Part shown: one piece after another, positions 49,767 through 58,982 of the stretch | Layout: every line of letters starts with the position of its first letter | Numbering within the stretch: position 1 is the stretch's first letter | Source of the DNA: Mycobacterium gordonae | Lineage (GTDB): Bacteria > Actinomycetota > Actinomycetes > Mycobacteriales > Mycobacteriaceae | Assembly (NCBI RefSeq): GCF_001417955.2 | Contig: NZ_LKTM01000001.1 | Location: 1 to 64,000, forward strand | DNA length: 64,000 nucleotides | Reading direction: 5' to 3' | The notes under the pieces: generated by a model | What the model was told of the DNA's origin: nothing | Database searches by the model: none | Seen by the model: only the letters and a program-made list of their open reading frames with translations | Program-made: the position numbers and the translations under genes

Positions 49767-50775
49767 AGTGGTCCTCCAGATTGGTGTGGCAGATCCTGCG
49801 ATTCAGGTCGGTGGGCAGGGTGGCGACGATCTCGTCGAGTTTCTCGGGCATCGCCGGGAAGGGGTAGTCGGATCCGAAGACGACGTGGTCGCTGCCGAAG
49901 ATTTCGATCGCGGCGTATAGCGCTCGGCGGTCATAGGTCAGGCAGTCGCACCACAGCCGGCGGGCCAGCCGACTCGGTAGATGCGCTGAGGCGGCGGATA
50001 TCCCGGCGATAACGGCCCCCTTGTCGAGTCGGCCGATCAATGCCGGGAGCGCACCTCCGCCGTGCGCCAAGCAGATCCGCACTTCGGGGCGGCGCGCGAG
50101 TGCACCGCCGACCAGCAATGCGGCCGCAGCCAGCGCCGTCTCGATCGGCATCCCGGCACCGAAGCCCAGTCCGAGCTCGGTCACCCGTGCCGGCAGGTCC
50201 TGGTCGCTGGGATGAACCAGGATCAGGGCGCCGAGTTCTCCCGCGACGGCAAAGAATCGGTCCAGGCTGGGATGGCCGAGTTCGGTATCGCCGATCCGGC
50301 AACCGATTTCGACACCCAGAAAGCCTCGTTGGCGCATACACCGGCGCAATTCGTCGACGGCCCGGTCGGGGTCCTGCAGGGGTACGGCGCCCAGTGCAGC
50401 GAACCGGGTTGGGTGCCGACGGGTGATCCGGGCGAAGAATTCGTTCTGCGCCGACGCAAGTTCAGCCGCGCCTGCCGCCGTGGCCCGATAGCAGAACGTC
50501 ACCGGGATCGGCGAAAGCAACTGCATGGCAACGCCGTCACGATCCATATCGCGGAGCCGGGCCGGTGGCGACCAGCATCGGTGGTCGATCCGGCGGTAAT
50601 GCTGTCCGCCGAACAGGAGGTGTGCTTCGGTCTCGCCGGTCCGCTCGACGCTCGGCCAGAGGTCGTCCGGATAGCCGTGCAGCAGATCCGGCAGACGATC
50701 GTCGATGGCATGCGTGTGCACGTCGACAAGTCTTGTGCGGGTGGATGTCTGAGCGTTGATGGTGGCTCCGCGCAA
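49708..50775 (-). CDS. Amidohydrolase family 2 protein, likely decarboxylase of the ring-cleavage pathway
   Basis: About 355 residues. Metal-binding VDVHTHAID, a central GVEIGCRIGD, LVHPSDQD, CLAHGGGALPALIGRLDKG and FGSDYPF are hallmarks of ACMSD/resorcylate-type decarboxylases and relatives. Its place at the head of the operon suggests it removes the carboxyl group after ring cleavage, replacing the aldolase-like CmtD of the p-cumate pathway. The start is uncertain: the open frame reaches 50859, but tandem operator repeats lie at 50811-50846, so a TTG at 50775 is preferred. Confidence 0.87.
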   Translation of the reverse strand: MRGATINAQTSTRTRLVDVHTHAIDDRLPDLLHGYPDDLWPSVERTGETEAHLLFGGQHYRRIDHRCWSPPARLRDMDRDGVAMQLLSPIPVTFCYRATAAGAAELASAQNEFFARITRRHPTRFAALGAVPLQDPDRAVDELRRCMRQRGFLGVEIGCRIGDTELGHPSLDRFFAVAGELGALILVHPSDQDLPARVTELGLGFGAGMPIETALAAAALLVGGALARRPEVRICLAHGGGALPALIGRLDKGAVIAGISAASAHLPSRLARRLWCDCLTYDRRALYAAIEIFGSDHVVFGSDYPFPAMPEKLDEIVATLPTDLNRRICHTNLEDHYGAFPGPGPDPLPAAGRHR

Positions 50776-50810
50776 CAGGTGAGACGGACGGGTTCCATCG
50801 AGGATAGCTA

Positions 50811-50846
50811 TTGTGCATACATAATTCAAGATGTGCATGCATAATT
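50811..50846 (-). promoter_or_regulatory. Tandem 16-bp operator repeats before the meta-cleavage operon
   Basis: TTGTGCATACATAATT (50811-50826) and ATGTGCATGCATAATT (50831-50846) match at 14 of 16 bases and are spaced 20 bp, two helical turns. Each contains a TGCATRCA core. They sit between the GntR gene and the operon and are the likely GntR binding sites. Confidence 0.65.
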
Positions 50847-50918
50847 GTATGGGTAACATGAGGCGCGCCGCGTACAGGCAGGATCGGCCGCGCGCAGCGG
50901 GGTAACCGGCGGGCCGGG

Positions 50919-51671
50919 TCAGGGGTGTTGGGGGGTATTCGGCGTACGGTCCGGGTCGTCGGCGCGGATCAGATCCTGATCATGGCGGTTGATGGCATCG
51001 ATGAACGACGGTTGATCGTGCAGGGCAATCGCGGCCACGATGTCGTCGTGGATGTCGAGACTCCTGGCCAGCACGGGCTCGTGGTCGCCGATGAAAACCA
51101 CCCGGGTCAGCACGGCTTTGATGCTGGTCACGACGAGCTGATGCATCCCTTCCAGAACCGGTATGTGCGCCGCGGAAGCGACCACGCCGTGGAAGGCGAG
51201 CACGGCGTTGAAAAAATCCGGCGCTTCGGTGCTGGCCCGCATCACGATCATCGCCGACCGCATGGCGGCGACATCTTCACCGGTGGCTCGTTCGAACGCC
51301 GCCTTGGTCAAGCCGAATTCGAGGTACAACCGGGCTTCGAACAGGTCCAGGGGATGTGGAGTGGAGGGCTGAAACCACAAATCCAGCGCACCCACCCGGA
51401 CCTGCGGAGGGGCGCTGGCCACCGTGATTCCGCCGCCTGGCCCGGGCCGCACAGCGACCAGGTCCCGATCACGCAGGATTCGCAGCGTTTCATTCATCAC
51501 GGTGGGGCTGATGCCGAAGCGGTCCATGATTTCCGAGCGGCGTCCCAGGTGCGCCCCGACGGGCAGACGAGCACTGAGTATCTCGTGTTCCAGATCGGCG
51601 GCGACCCGTTCCGCGCGCGACGACCGGAGTACTTGCTCGCGACGCGGCACGCGCAGCCTCCTTCGAGACAT
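50919..51671 (-). CDS. FCD-domain GntR family transcriptional regulator
   Basis: A 250-residue protein starting MSRRRLRVPRREQVLRSS. The winged helix is at about residues 15-85 (AERVAADLEHEILSARLPVGAHLGRRSEIMDRFGISPTVMNETLRILRDRDLVAVRPGPGGGITVA), followed by an FCD-like helical ligand domain (LFEARLYLEFGLTKAAFE ... ARSLDIHDDIVAAIALHDQPSFIDAINRH). It is directly upstream of the meta-cleavage operon on the same strand, with tandem repeats between, and is its probable regulator. The effector may be the aromatic acid or a pathway intermediate. Confidence 0.92.
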   Translation of the reverse strand: MSRRRLRVPRREQVLRSSRAERVAADLEHEILSARLPVGAHLGRRSEIMDRFGISPTVMNETLRILRDRDLVAVRPGPGGGITVASAPPQVRVGALDLWFQPSTPHPLDLFEARLYLEFGLTKAAFERATGEDVAAMRSAMIVMRASTEAPDFFNAVLAFHGVVASAAHIPVLEGMHQLVVTSIKAVLTRVVFIGDHEPVLARSLDIHDDIVAAIALHDQPSFIDAINRHDQDLIRADDPDRTPNTPQHP

Positions 51672-52270
51672 CGTCGGCGCCGGGTGACGCCGCAGCACAA
51701 GTTTCTCAGAAAGAACCGCAGAATGCGGCTCAGTAGGGAGTCCGGACCAATGAGACGGACAACTGGCCGAGCAGCCGACCGTGGAAAGGTGCTCAACGAA
51801 CATCCAGCGGTGTTCGGCGCGAGGAGAACATTTCAGGCTCGCCGTAATCTTGCTCCCTATCAACGTATCCTGCGCACCGCAGGCCTCCAGTTCACGAAAA
51901 ATCCAGCAAGCCAGAAGGTTTGACGAAAGCGCGGCGTGATCGGTGAGCGGCGCTCACGTGGCCAGAGCTCATCGCGCTACGACACGGTCGGCCCAATGCC
52001 GGGATTTGGCAACGTCGGCGCTTGTTTCGAGAGCTGGACAGCCGATCGGAGTACCCAGGATTTGACCCCATTGGGGGACCCATTATCCCTCTTGGTGGAG
52101 CAGCCACCGGACTGCTGGCCTAGTTAGCGTTCGGTCATGCCGCAGGCTGATCGTGTCTATCCGCAGGTGTGGGCGCCGTGGGGCGTCCGCGCCGAGGCGG
52201 CGCGCCTGGGTACACCGTTGGTCGACCCGTGCGGCATCGCTTGCCGCCGGACACAACCGTCGGAGTGCTC
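51672..52270 (+). promoter_or_regulatory. Intergenic region with promoter for the mce operon
   Basis: About 600 bp between the divergent gntR and yrbEA genes. No gene is supported. A possible mce promoter is TTGACC at 52062 with TATCCC at 52084 (16-bp spacing). CCCCATTGGGG, a near-palindrome at 52066-52076, overlaps it and could be an operator. Short frames here have no recognisable domains. Confidence 0.35.
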
Positions 52271-53040
52271 GTGGTGACGACGCAAGCGGTGACCAAGCCG
52301 GTCCGCGCGATCGGCGGCTTCTTCGCGATGTCACTGGACGCTTTCGTGTTCATGTTCAAGCCGCCGCTCGCCTGGCGTGAGTACCTGCTGCAGAGCTGGT
52401 TCGTGGCTCGGGTGTCAACGGTGCCGGCGCTGATGATGACGCTCCCGTACTCGGTGATCTTGACGTTCATCTTCAACATTCTGCTGACCGAGATCGGTGC
52501 CGGGGATTTCTCCGGAACGGGCGCAGGATCGGCACCGTCAATCAGATCGCACCGATCGTCACGGTGCTGGTGGTATCCGGCGCAGGCGCCACCGCAATGT
52601 GCGCCGATCTGGGCGCGCGGACGATCCGCGAAGAACTCGACGCGATGCGGGTGCTGGGCATCAACCCCATCCAGAGGCTGGTGGTCCCGCGAGTGCTGGC
52701 GGCGACAACAGTCGCGTTGGCGCTGGAATCGGCGGTGACCGTGGTCGGTCTCACCGGCGCATTCTTCTTCACCGTGTACGTCCAGCACGTCTCGGCGGGG
52801 GCGTTCGTGACCGGCCTGACGACGCTCACCGGCCTTGCCGACGTCATCGTCTCGCTGGTCAAGGCGACCCTGTTCGGGATGGCGGCTGGCCTGATCGCCT
52901 GTTACATGGGCATCTCCGTCGGCGGTGGTCCTGCCGGTGTCGGCAACGCCGTCAACGAGACCGTGGTGTTCACCTTCATGGTGTTGTTCGCGATCAACGT
53001 CATCGTGACCGCCGTCGGCATCCAGTTCACGGTTACTTGA
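52271..53040 (+). pseudogene. yrbEA: yrbEA (MlaE-type permease of the mce locus), frameshifted
   Basis: The N-terminal half (VVTTQAVTKPVRAIGGFFAMSLDAFVFMFKPPLAWREYLLQSW ... TEIGAGDFSGTGA) ends in frame 2 near 52526. The rest (VTVLVVSGAGATAMCADLGARTIREELDAMRVLGINPIQRLVVPRVLAATTVA ... TAVGIQFTVT) continues in frame 1. Joined, they give a full-length YrbE-A permease. A one-base loss around 52523-52530 (GGCGCAGGATCGGC) explains the break. This is either a real inactivating mutation or a sequencing error; the flanking code is otherwise intact. YrbE-A and YrbE-B form the inner-membrane permease of the Mce lipid importer. Confidence 0.85.
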
Positions 53041-53049
53041 GGTGAACCG

Positions 53050-53916
53050 ATGACGCAGACCGTCCCGAATGCCCTTGCGGCCCCTGCACTTCCGCTGCTG
53101 CAGCGTACATTCAACGGCTTCGCGAGCGAGTGGAACCGGGTCGGATCGCAGATGCGGTTCTATGCTGCGACGCTCGGTTCGATTCCCGATGCGATCACCA
53201 ACTACCGCAGTGAGTTGCTGCGGCTGATCGCACAGATGGGGCTGGGGGCCGCGGCGCTCGCGATGATCGGCGGCACCGTCGTGATCGTTGGCTTCTTGAC
53301 GATGACCACCGGTGCCTTGGTGGCGGTACAGGGCTACAACCAACTGGCGTCGGTAGGTATCGAAGCCCTCACCGGCTTCGCGTCGTCGTATTTCAACGTC
53401 CGGCTCATCGTGCCCGGAACGGCCTCCGTCGCGTTGTCGGCGACCATCGGTGCCGGCGCTACCGCGCAGATCGGTGCGATGCGGATCAACGAGGAGATCG
53501 ATGCGCTCGAGGTGATCGGCATCCGCAGCGTCGCCTACCTGGCGTCCAGCAGGGTCGTGGCCGGCGTCGTGGTGGTGATCCCGCTGTACTGCGTCGCCAT
53601 CATGATGGCGTTTTTCGCATCCAGGGCCGGCACCACCGCGATCTACGGCCAGGGTTCGGGTGTCTACGACCATTACTTCAACACGTTCCTCAGCCCCCGC
53701 GACATCATCTGGTCGTTCCTCCAGGTGGTGGCGATAACGATCGTGGTCATGCTGGTGCACACCTTCTACGGCTACACCGCCCACGGCGGGCCGGCCGGGG
53801 TCGGTGAGGCGGTCGGGCGGGCCGTGCGGACCTCGATGGTGGTCGCGGCGGTGGAGATCGTGATGATCACACTCGCCGTCTACGGCCAATCCGGCAACTT
53901 CCATCTGGCGGGCTGA
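53050..53916 (+). CDS. yrbEB: YrbE-B (MlaE-type) ABC permease of the Mce transporter
   Basis: A 288-residue integral membrane protein with the MlaE/YrbE signature (QMGLGAAALAMIGGTVVIVGFLTMTTGALVAVQGYNQL, ALTGFASSYFNVRLIVPG, GAGATAQIGAMRINEEIDALEVIGIRSVAYLASSRVVAGV, and HGGPAGVGEAVGRAVRTSMV). It has five or six membrane segments. Only 9 bp separate it from yrbEA. It should pair with YrbE-A and an MkL ATPase, not encoded here, to power uptake of lipids or sterols through MceA-F. Confidence 0.95.
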   Translation: MTQTVPNALAAPALPLLQRTFNGFASEWNRVGSQMRFYAATLGSIPDAITNYRSELLRLIAQMGLGAAALAMIGGTVVIVGFLTMTTGALVAVQGYNQLASVGIEALTGFASSYFNVRLIVPGTASVALSATIGAGATAQIGAMRINEEIDALEVIGIRSVAYLASSRVVAGVVVVIPLYCVAIMMAFFASRAGTTAIYGQGSGVYDHYFNTFLSPRDIIWSFLQVVAITIVVMLVHTFYGYTAHGGPAGVGEAVGRAVRTSMVVAAVEIVMITLAVYGQSGNFHLAG

Positions 53917-53920
53917 CGGC

Positions 53921-55312
53921 ATGAAACTCCGTGCAGGACAACACCGTATCCACTCCGCATGGTGGACGGTGATCCTGCTGTTGGCCGTCGGCGCGTTCAT
54001 GCTCGTCACCACGACGGCCTTTGCCGGAACCTTCAGATCGTATGTGCCGGTGACTCTGACGTCGGATCGCTCCGGGCTGGTGATGGAGACCGGGGCCAAG
54101 GTCCAGATGCGTGGCGTGCAGGTGGGCCGGGTCGGCCAGATCGGCGACGCACAGAACATGGCCAACCTGACACTCGAGATCGACCCCGATCAGATCCGGT
54201 ATATCCCGGCCAATGTGCAGGCGCAGATCAGTTCCACCACCGCTTTCGGCGCCAAGTTCGTGGAGTTGGTGTATCCGGAGCAACCGAGTCACGCCCGACT
54301 GACTGCGGGCGCCGTGCTGCATTCGAAGAATGTCAGCACAGAAGTCAACACGGTCTTTGAAAACGTCGTCGATCTGCTCAACATGATCGATCCGCTCAAG
54401 TTGAACGCGGTGCTGAGCGCAGTCGCCGAAGGCGTACGCGGACAAGGTGAACGGATGGGCGAAGCCACCACCGCCCTCAATGAGGTATTGCAGGCACTCA
54501 ACGAGCGCAGCGACACCATCCGCCAAGACTGGCGCTCCTTCAAGAACTTCAACGACACCTATGCTGCGGCCGCCCGTGACATCGTGACGATCCTGAACGC
54601 CACCAGCACCACCAGCACCACCGTGGTGAACCACGCGAACACCCTGGACTCCTTGTTGCTCAACGTCATTGGCTTCGCGAACTCCGGGACCAACCTGCTC
54701 GTTACCAGCAGGGACAACCTCGCCGCGGCGGTCAACATTCTCGAGCCGACGACAAACCTGCTGCTGAAGTACAGCCCCGAGTACACCTGCTTCCTGCAGG
54801 GCACCAAGTGGTATCTGGACAACGGGGGATACGCGGCGTGGGGCGGCGCCGACGGCCGCACGCTGCAACTCGATGTCGCCCTGCTGCTGGGCAACGACCC
54901 TTACGCCTATCCCGACAACCTGCCGATCGTCGCCGCCAAGGGCGGACCCGGTGGAAAGCCGGGGTGCGGGTCGCTGCCGGATGCCACCAAGAACTTCCCG
55001 GTGCGCCAACTCATCACCAACACCGGTTGGGGGACCGGCCTCGATATCCGGCCCAACCCCGGCCTCGGGCACCCCTGCTGGGCCGACTACCTCCCGGTGA
55101 CCCGCGCGGTCCCGAAGCCGCCGTCGATCCGCGAGTGCATTCCCGGGCCGGCAATCGGACCGATCCCGTACCCGGGGGCGCCGCCATACGGGGCGGCCCT
55201 GTACGGGCCGGGCGGGGTGCCGCTTTGGCCCGGGGTGCCGCCGGCCACACCCGACACACCGCCCGCGGAGCCCGGCCCAGCCCCGGCAGAAGCAGGTCCG
55301 CCAACACCTTGA
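53921..55312 (+). CDS. mceA: MceA-type Mce family protein
   Basis: A 463-residue protein with one N-terminal membrane helix (about 15-36), an MCE domain from about residue 45 to 120 (PVTLTSDRSGLVMETGAKVQMRGVQVGRVGQI), a long helical region, and a proline-rich C-terminus (about 390-463, ending PAEPGPAPAEAGPPTP). The conserved Mce C-terminal GTDKYYL-like part is recognisable as TCFLQGTKWYL. It starts 4 bp after yrbEB. It is one of six subunits forming the periplasmic lipid tunnel. Confidence 0.95.
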   Translation: MKLRAGQHRIHSAWWTVILLLAVGAFMLVTTTAFAGTFRSYVPVTLTSDRSGLVMETGAKVQMRGVQVGRVGQIGDAQNMANLTLEIDPDQIRYIPANVQAQISSTTAFGAKFVELVYPEQPSHARLTAGAVLHSKNVSTEVNTVFENVVDLLNMIDPLKLNAVLSAVAEGVRGQGERMGEATTALNEVLQALNERSDTIRQDWRSFKNFNDTYAAAARDIVTILNATSTTSTTVVNHANTLDSLLLNVIGFANSGTNLLVTSRDNLAAAVNILEPTTNLLLKYSPEYTCFLQGTKWYLDNGGYAAWGGADGRTLQLDVALLLGNDPYAYPDNLPIVAAKGGPGGKPGCGSLPDATKNFPVRQLITNTGWGTGLDIRPNPGLGHPCWADYLPVTRAVPKPPSIRECIPGPAIGPIPYPGAPPYGAALYGPGGVPLWPGVPPATPDTPPAEPGPAPAEAGPPTP

Positions 55313-55354
55313 CCGTCCGCTACCGACACGAGCAGGAGAACAGGAGAAGAAGCC

Positions 55355-56383
55355 ATGCGGGAAAACCTGAGAGGCGTCACAGTGCGCCTCGGCGCCTTCC
55401 TGGCGGTTTGCCTGCTGGCCGCGTTCTTGCTGGTCGCCGTTTTCGGGCAGGTCCGGTTCAGCGAAGGCAAGAGCTACTTCGCGGAGTTCACCAACGTGTC
55501 CAATCTCAGAGAGGGCAAGCTGGTCCGCATCGCCGGGGTCGAGGTCGGCAAAGTCAAGACCATCTCGATCAACTCCGACGCGACGGTGCGCGTCGAGTTC
55601 ACCGCCGATGACTCGGTCACCCTCACCGAGGGGACGCAGGCCGTGATCCAGTACGACAACCTGTTCGGCGACCGGTACATGGCGCTGCAGGAGGGCGCCG
55701 GGGGACTCAAGATATTGACTCCCGGTCAGACCATTCCGGTTTCCCGCACCAAACCGGCGCTGGATCTGGATGCGCTGATCGGGGGCTTCAAGCCGCTGTT
55801 TCGTGCGCTGAACCCGGAGCAGGTGAACGCGCTGAGCGGACAGTTGTTGCAGGCGTTTCAAGGGCAAGGCCCCACGATCGGGTCATTTCTGGACCAGGCG
55901 GCTGCGGTCACCAACACGCTGGCCGACCGAGATCAGCTGATCGGGCAAGTCATCACCAATCTGAACGTGGTGCTGGGTTCACTGGGCGGCCAGAACGACC
56001 GGTTGGACACAGCGGTGACGTCGCTGTCGCAGTTGGTTCACGGGCTGGCAGAACGCAAGACCGACATCTCCAATGCGGTCGCCTACACCAACGCGGCCGC
56101 CGGCTCGGTCGCCGACCTATTGGCCCAGGCCCGCGAGCCCCTCCGCAAGGTGGTCCACGAAACCGACCGGGTCGCGAGCATCGCCGTGGCCGACCACGAC
56201 TACCTCGACAACCTGCTCAACACGCTGCCGGACAAATACCAGGCCCTGGTTCGCCAGGGCATCTACGGCGACTACTTCGCCTTCTACCTCTGCGATGTCG
56301 TGTTGAAGGTCAACGGCAAAGGCGGTCAGCCGGTGTACGTCAAAGTGGCCGCTCAGAGCACGGGACGGTGCGCGCCGAAATGA
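55355..56383 (+). CDS. mceB: MceB-type Mce family protein
   Basis: A 342-residue protein: N-terminal helix (VRLGAFLAVCLLAAFLLVAVFGQ), MCE domain (YFAEFTNVSNLREGKLVRIAGVEVGKVKTISINSDATVRVEFTADDSVTL), then a helical coiled region and YGDYFAFYLCDVVLKVNG near the end. GAGAAGAAG precedes the ATG. It is the shortest of the six Mce chains here, as is usual for MceB. Confidence 0.95.
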   Translation: MRENLRGVTVRLGAFLAVCLLAAFLLVAVFGQVRFSEGKSYFAEFTNVSNLREGKLVRIAGVEVGKVKTISINSDATVRVEFTADDSVTLTEGTQAVIQYDNLFGDRYMALQEGAGGLKILTPGQTIPVSRTKPALDLDALIGGFKPLFRALNPEQVNALSGQLLQAFQGQGPTIGSFLDQAAAVTNTLADRDQLIGQVITNLNVVLGSLGGQNDRLDTAVTSLSQLVHGLAERKTDISNAVAYTNAAAGSVADLLAQAREPLRKVVHETDRVASIAVADHDYLDNLLNTLPDKYQALVRQGIYGDYFAFYLCDVVLKVNGKGGQPVYVKVAAQSTGRCAPK

Positions 56384-57657
56384 AAACCTTCTCCGAGCGC
56401 AACCAGCTGATCATCGGCGCCGTCGGCATCCTGGCAGTCACCGGGTTTGTGGTGGCCGCGCTGGAATACCAGAAGCTGCCCTTCTTCAATCAGGGCACCG
56501 ACGTCGCCGCCTATTTCGCCGACGCCGGCGGGCTGCGGACCGGCAACACCGTCGAGGTGTCGGGTTATCCGGTGGGAAAGGTGTCCAGCATCGAACTCGA
56601 CGGACCGGGCGTGCTCGTCAAGTTCAAAGTCGGCGAGAACATCCGTCTCGGCGACCGCACTGAGGTGGCGATCAAAGGCAAGGGCCTGTTGGGCGGCAAG
56701 ATCCTCGACGTCCTACCCCGCGGCGACGGGCGGCTCAGTGGTGCTATCCCCATCGAGCGGACCACCTCGCCTTACCAGCTACCGGAGGCCCTCGGCGACC
56801 TGGCCTCCACGATCAGCGGGCTGAACACTGAACAGTTGTCCGGATCGCTCAGCACCCTGGCGCAGACCTTCGCCAACACCCCGCCAGATCTGAGGAACGC
56901 ATTGCAGGGCGTGGCACGGTTCGCGCAAACCCTCGATGAGCGCGACGCACAACTTCGCACCCTGCTCAGCAACGCAGCCAAGGCGACAGGAGTGCTGGCC
57001 AAGCGCACCGACCAGATCGTGGGGCTGGTGCGGGACACCAATGCGCTGCTGGCCCAGCTCCGGACCCAAAGCGCGGCATTGGATCAGATCTGGGCGAACA
57101 TGTCGGCGGTGGCGCGGCAACTGCAGGGGTTCATTGCCGAGAACCGACAGCAGCTGCGGCCTGCGCTCGACAAGCTCAACGGGGTCCTGGCGATCGTCGA
57201 CCAGCGCAAAGAACGCATCCAGCAGGCCATCCCACTGATCAACACGTACGTGTTGTCGCTCGGTGAATCGGTTTCCTCCGGCTCCTTCTTCAAGGCCTAC
57301 GTGGTGAATCTACTTCCGGGTCAGTTCGTGCAACCGTTCATCGGCGCCGCGTTCTCCGACCTGGGATTGGACCCGGCCACATTACTGCCGTCGCAGCTGA
57401 CCGACCCGCCGACCGGCCAGCCCGGGACGCCGCCGTTGCCGATGCCGTACCCGCGCACCGGACAGGGCGGCGAGCCGCGGATGAGCTTGCCGGACGCGAT
57501 CACCGGCAACCCGGATGACCATTCGTGCGGTTTGCCCGGCGTAGCGTTGCCCGGCCCCGGCTGCTACCCGTATCGGGAACCACCGCCGGCCCCGCCGCCC
57601 GGCGGGCCGCCGCCCGGGCCGCCGGCGCCACTTCCTTCGCAGCAGCCGGGAGGCTGA
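56380..57657 (+). CDS. mceC: MceC-type Mce family protein
   Basis: A 425-residue protein overlapping mceB by ATGA. N-terminal helix about 10-29, MCE domain (YFADAGGLRTGNTVEVSGYPVGKVSSIELDGPGVLVKFKVGENIRLGDRTEVAIKGKGLLGGKILDVLPRGDG) containing an RGD tripeptide, long helical segment, and a strongly proline-rich tail (about 345-425). The start at MKTFSERNQL is set by the overlap with mceB. Confidence 0.95.
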   Translation: MKTFSERNQLIIGAVGILAVTGFVVAALEYQKLPFFNQGTDVAAYFADAGGLRTGNTVEVSGYPVGKVSSIELDGPGVLVKFKVGENIRLGDRTEVAIKGKGLLGGKILDVLPRGDGRLSGAIPIERTTSPYQLPEALGDLASTISGLNTEQLSGSLSTLAQTFANTPPDLRNALQGVARFAQTLDERDAQLRTLLSNAAKATGVLAKRTDQIVGLVRDTNALLAQLRTQSAALDQIWANMSAVARQLQGFIAENRQQLRPALDKLNGVLAIVDQRKERIQQAIPLINTYVLSLGESVSSGSFFKAYVVNLLPGQFVQPFIGAAFSDLGLDPATLLPSQLTDPPTGQPGTPPLPMPYPRTGQGGEPRMSLPDAITGNPDDHSCGLPGVALPGPGCYPYREPPPAPPPGGPPPGPPAPLPSQQPGG

Positions 57658-57659
57658 CG

Positions 57660-58982
57660 GTGAAATCAAAACTTCGACAAGCCCGCGCCGTGTTGGCGAC
57701 CACCCTCGCACTGGTGCTCGTTGCCGGGGTGGTGGTCGCAATGCGGGCAAGTGATCAGACCGCCCGCACAATCGTGACCGCCTACTTCGACAACAGCAAC
57801 GGCTTGTATGCCGGCGACGAGGTGCGCATTCGGGGCGTGGCGGTAGGCAAGATCGCCAAGATCGAGCCGCAGCCGCTGCGGGCCAAGATTTCGTTCTGGT
57901 TCGATCGCAAGTACAAAGTGCCCGCCGATGCAAAGGCTGCGATTCTCTCCCCGCAGCTGGTGACGGGGCGGGCGATCCAGCTGACGCCGCCCTACACCGG
58001 CGGCCCCACGATGCCAGACGGCGCGGTCATCCCGCAGGACCGCACCGCGGTGCCGGTCGAGTGGGACGACTTGCGGGCACAACTGCAGCGGCTGACCGAT
58101 CTGCTGAAGCCCAACCAGCCCGGCGGCGTCAGCACGCTGGGTTCACTGATCAACACTGCCGCGGACAACCTGCGCGGACAGGGCGCCACCATCCGCGACA
58201 CGATCATCAAGCTGTCCCAGGCGGTGTCCGCACTGGGCGACCACAGCAAAGACATCTTCGCCACCTTCAGAGATTTGTCGACGCTGGTGTCAGCGCTGCA
58301 TGACAGCGCAGACCTGCTCGAGCAGCTCAACCGCAACCTGGCCGCGGTGTCCTCGTTGCTGGCCGACGACCCGCACAAGGTCGGTCAGGCGGTCGAGGAC
58401 CTCAACGCGGTCGTCGCCGACGTGCAGAGTTTCGCCGCCGACAATCGGGAGGCGGTGGGCACCGCCTCAGACAAGCTGACGTCGATCAGCCGGGCACTGG
58501 TCGGCAGCCTCGACGACATCAAGCAGACGCTGCACATCGGCCCGACGGTATTGCAGGACTTCAACAACATCTACGAGCCGGCCAACGGTGCGCTGACCGG
58601 CGCGCTGGCGGTCAACAACTTCGCCAACCCGGTCTCATTCTTGTGCGGAGCAATCCAGGCCGCGTCCCGCCTGGGCGGCGAGCAAGCGGCGAAGCTCTGC
58701 GCGCAGTACATGGCGCCGATTTTCAAGAATCGCCAATACAACTTCCCGCCGATCGGAGAGAACCTGTTCGTCGGCGCTCAAGCCAGACCGAACGAGGTCA
58801 CCTACAGCGAGGACTGGATGCGCCCCGATTTTGTGCCGCCGGCCGCCAATAACCTGCCGGCTCCAGCAACTGGGCCACTGCCGGCCGAAGCACCAGCGGC
58901 GCCAGCACCCGCCGGGGCGGCGGCGGCAACCGACCCCGCGGCCGGCCTGCGCGGCATGATGATTCCGCCGGGAGGTGGCTGA
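57660..58982 (+). CDS. mceD: MceD-type Mce family protein
   Basis: A 440-residue protein from a GTG at 57660 (VKSKLRQARAVLATTLALVLVAGVVVAMRAS), 2 bp after mceC with GGGAGG upstream. MCE domain (AYFDNSNGLYAGDEVRIRGVAVGKIAKIEPQPLRAKISFWFDRKYKVPADAKAAILSPQLVTGRAIQL), helical region, and a Pro/Ala-rich tail. Its stop overlaps the mceE start (TGATG). Confidence 0.95.
   Translation: MKSKLRQARAVLATTLALVLVAGVVVAMRASDQTARTIVTAYFDNSNGLYAGDEVRIRGVAVGKIAKIEPQPLRAKISFWFDRKYKVPADAKAAILSPQLVTGRAIQLTPPYTGGPTMPDGAVIPQDRTAVPVEWDDLRAQLQRLTDLLKPNQPGGVSTLGSLINTAADNLRGQGATIRDTIIKLSQAVSALGDHSKDIFATFRDLSTLVSALHDSADLLEQLNRNLAAVSSLLADDPHKVGQAVEDLNAVVADVQSFAADNREAVGTASDKLTSISRALVGSLDDIKQTLHIGPTVLQDFNNIYEPANGALTGALAVNNFANPVSFLCGAIQAASRLGGEQAAKLCAQYMAPIFKNRQYNFPPIGENLFVGAQARPNEVTYSEDWMRPDFVPPAANNLPAPATGPLPAEAPAAPAPAGAAAATDPAAGLRGMMIPPGGG

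Noticed and set aside
50925..51923. 332-residue plus-strand frame opposite the GntR gene
   Set aside because: Antisense to a GntR protein with winged helix and FCD domain; no motif in the plus frame.
52135..54165. 676-residue open frame on the minus strand across the yrbE genes
   Set aside because: It runs antisense to clear YrbE coding sequence, has no domain pattern and is rich in R, D, G and H as expected from the complement of GC-rich code.
53867..55867. 666-residue minus-strand open frame across mceA and mceB
   Set aside because: It is antisense to intact Mce genes with proper overlaps and ribosome sites, and lacks any recognisable motif.
56380..57657. RGD tripeptide in MceC as a host-cell adhesion motif
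   Set aside because: It lies in the MCE domain as PRGDG; the tripeptide is short and can occur by chance, so no functional claim is made.
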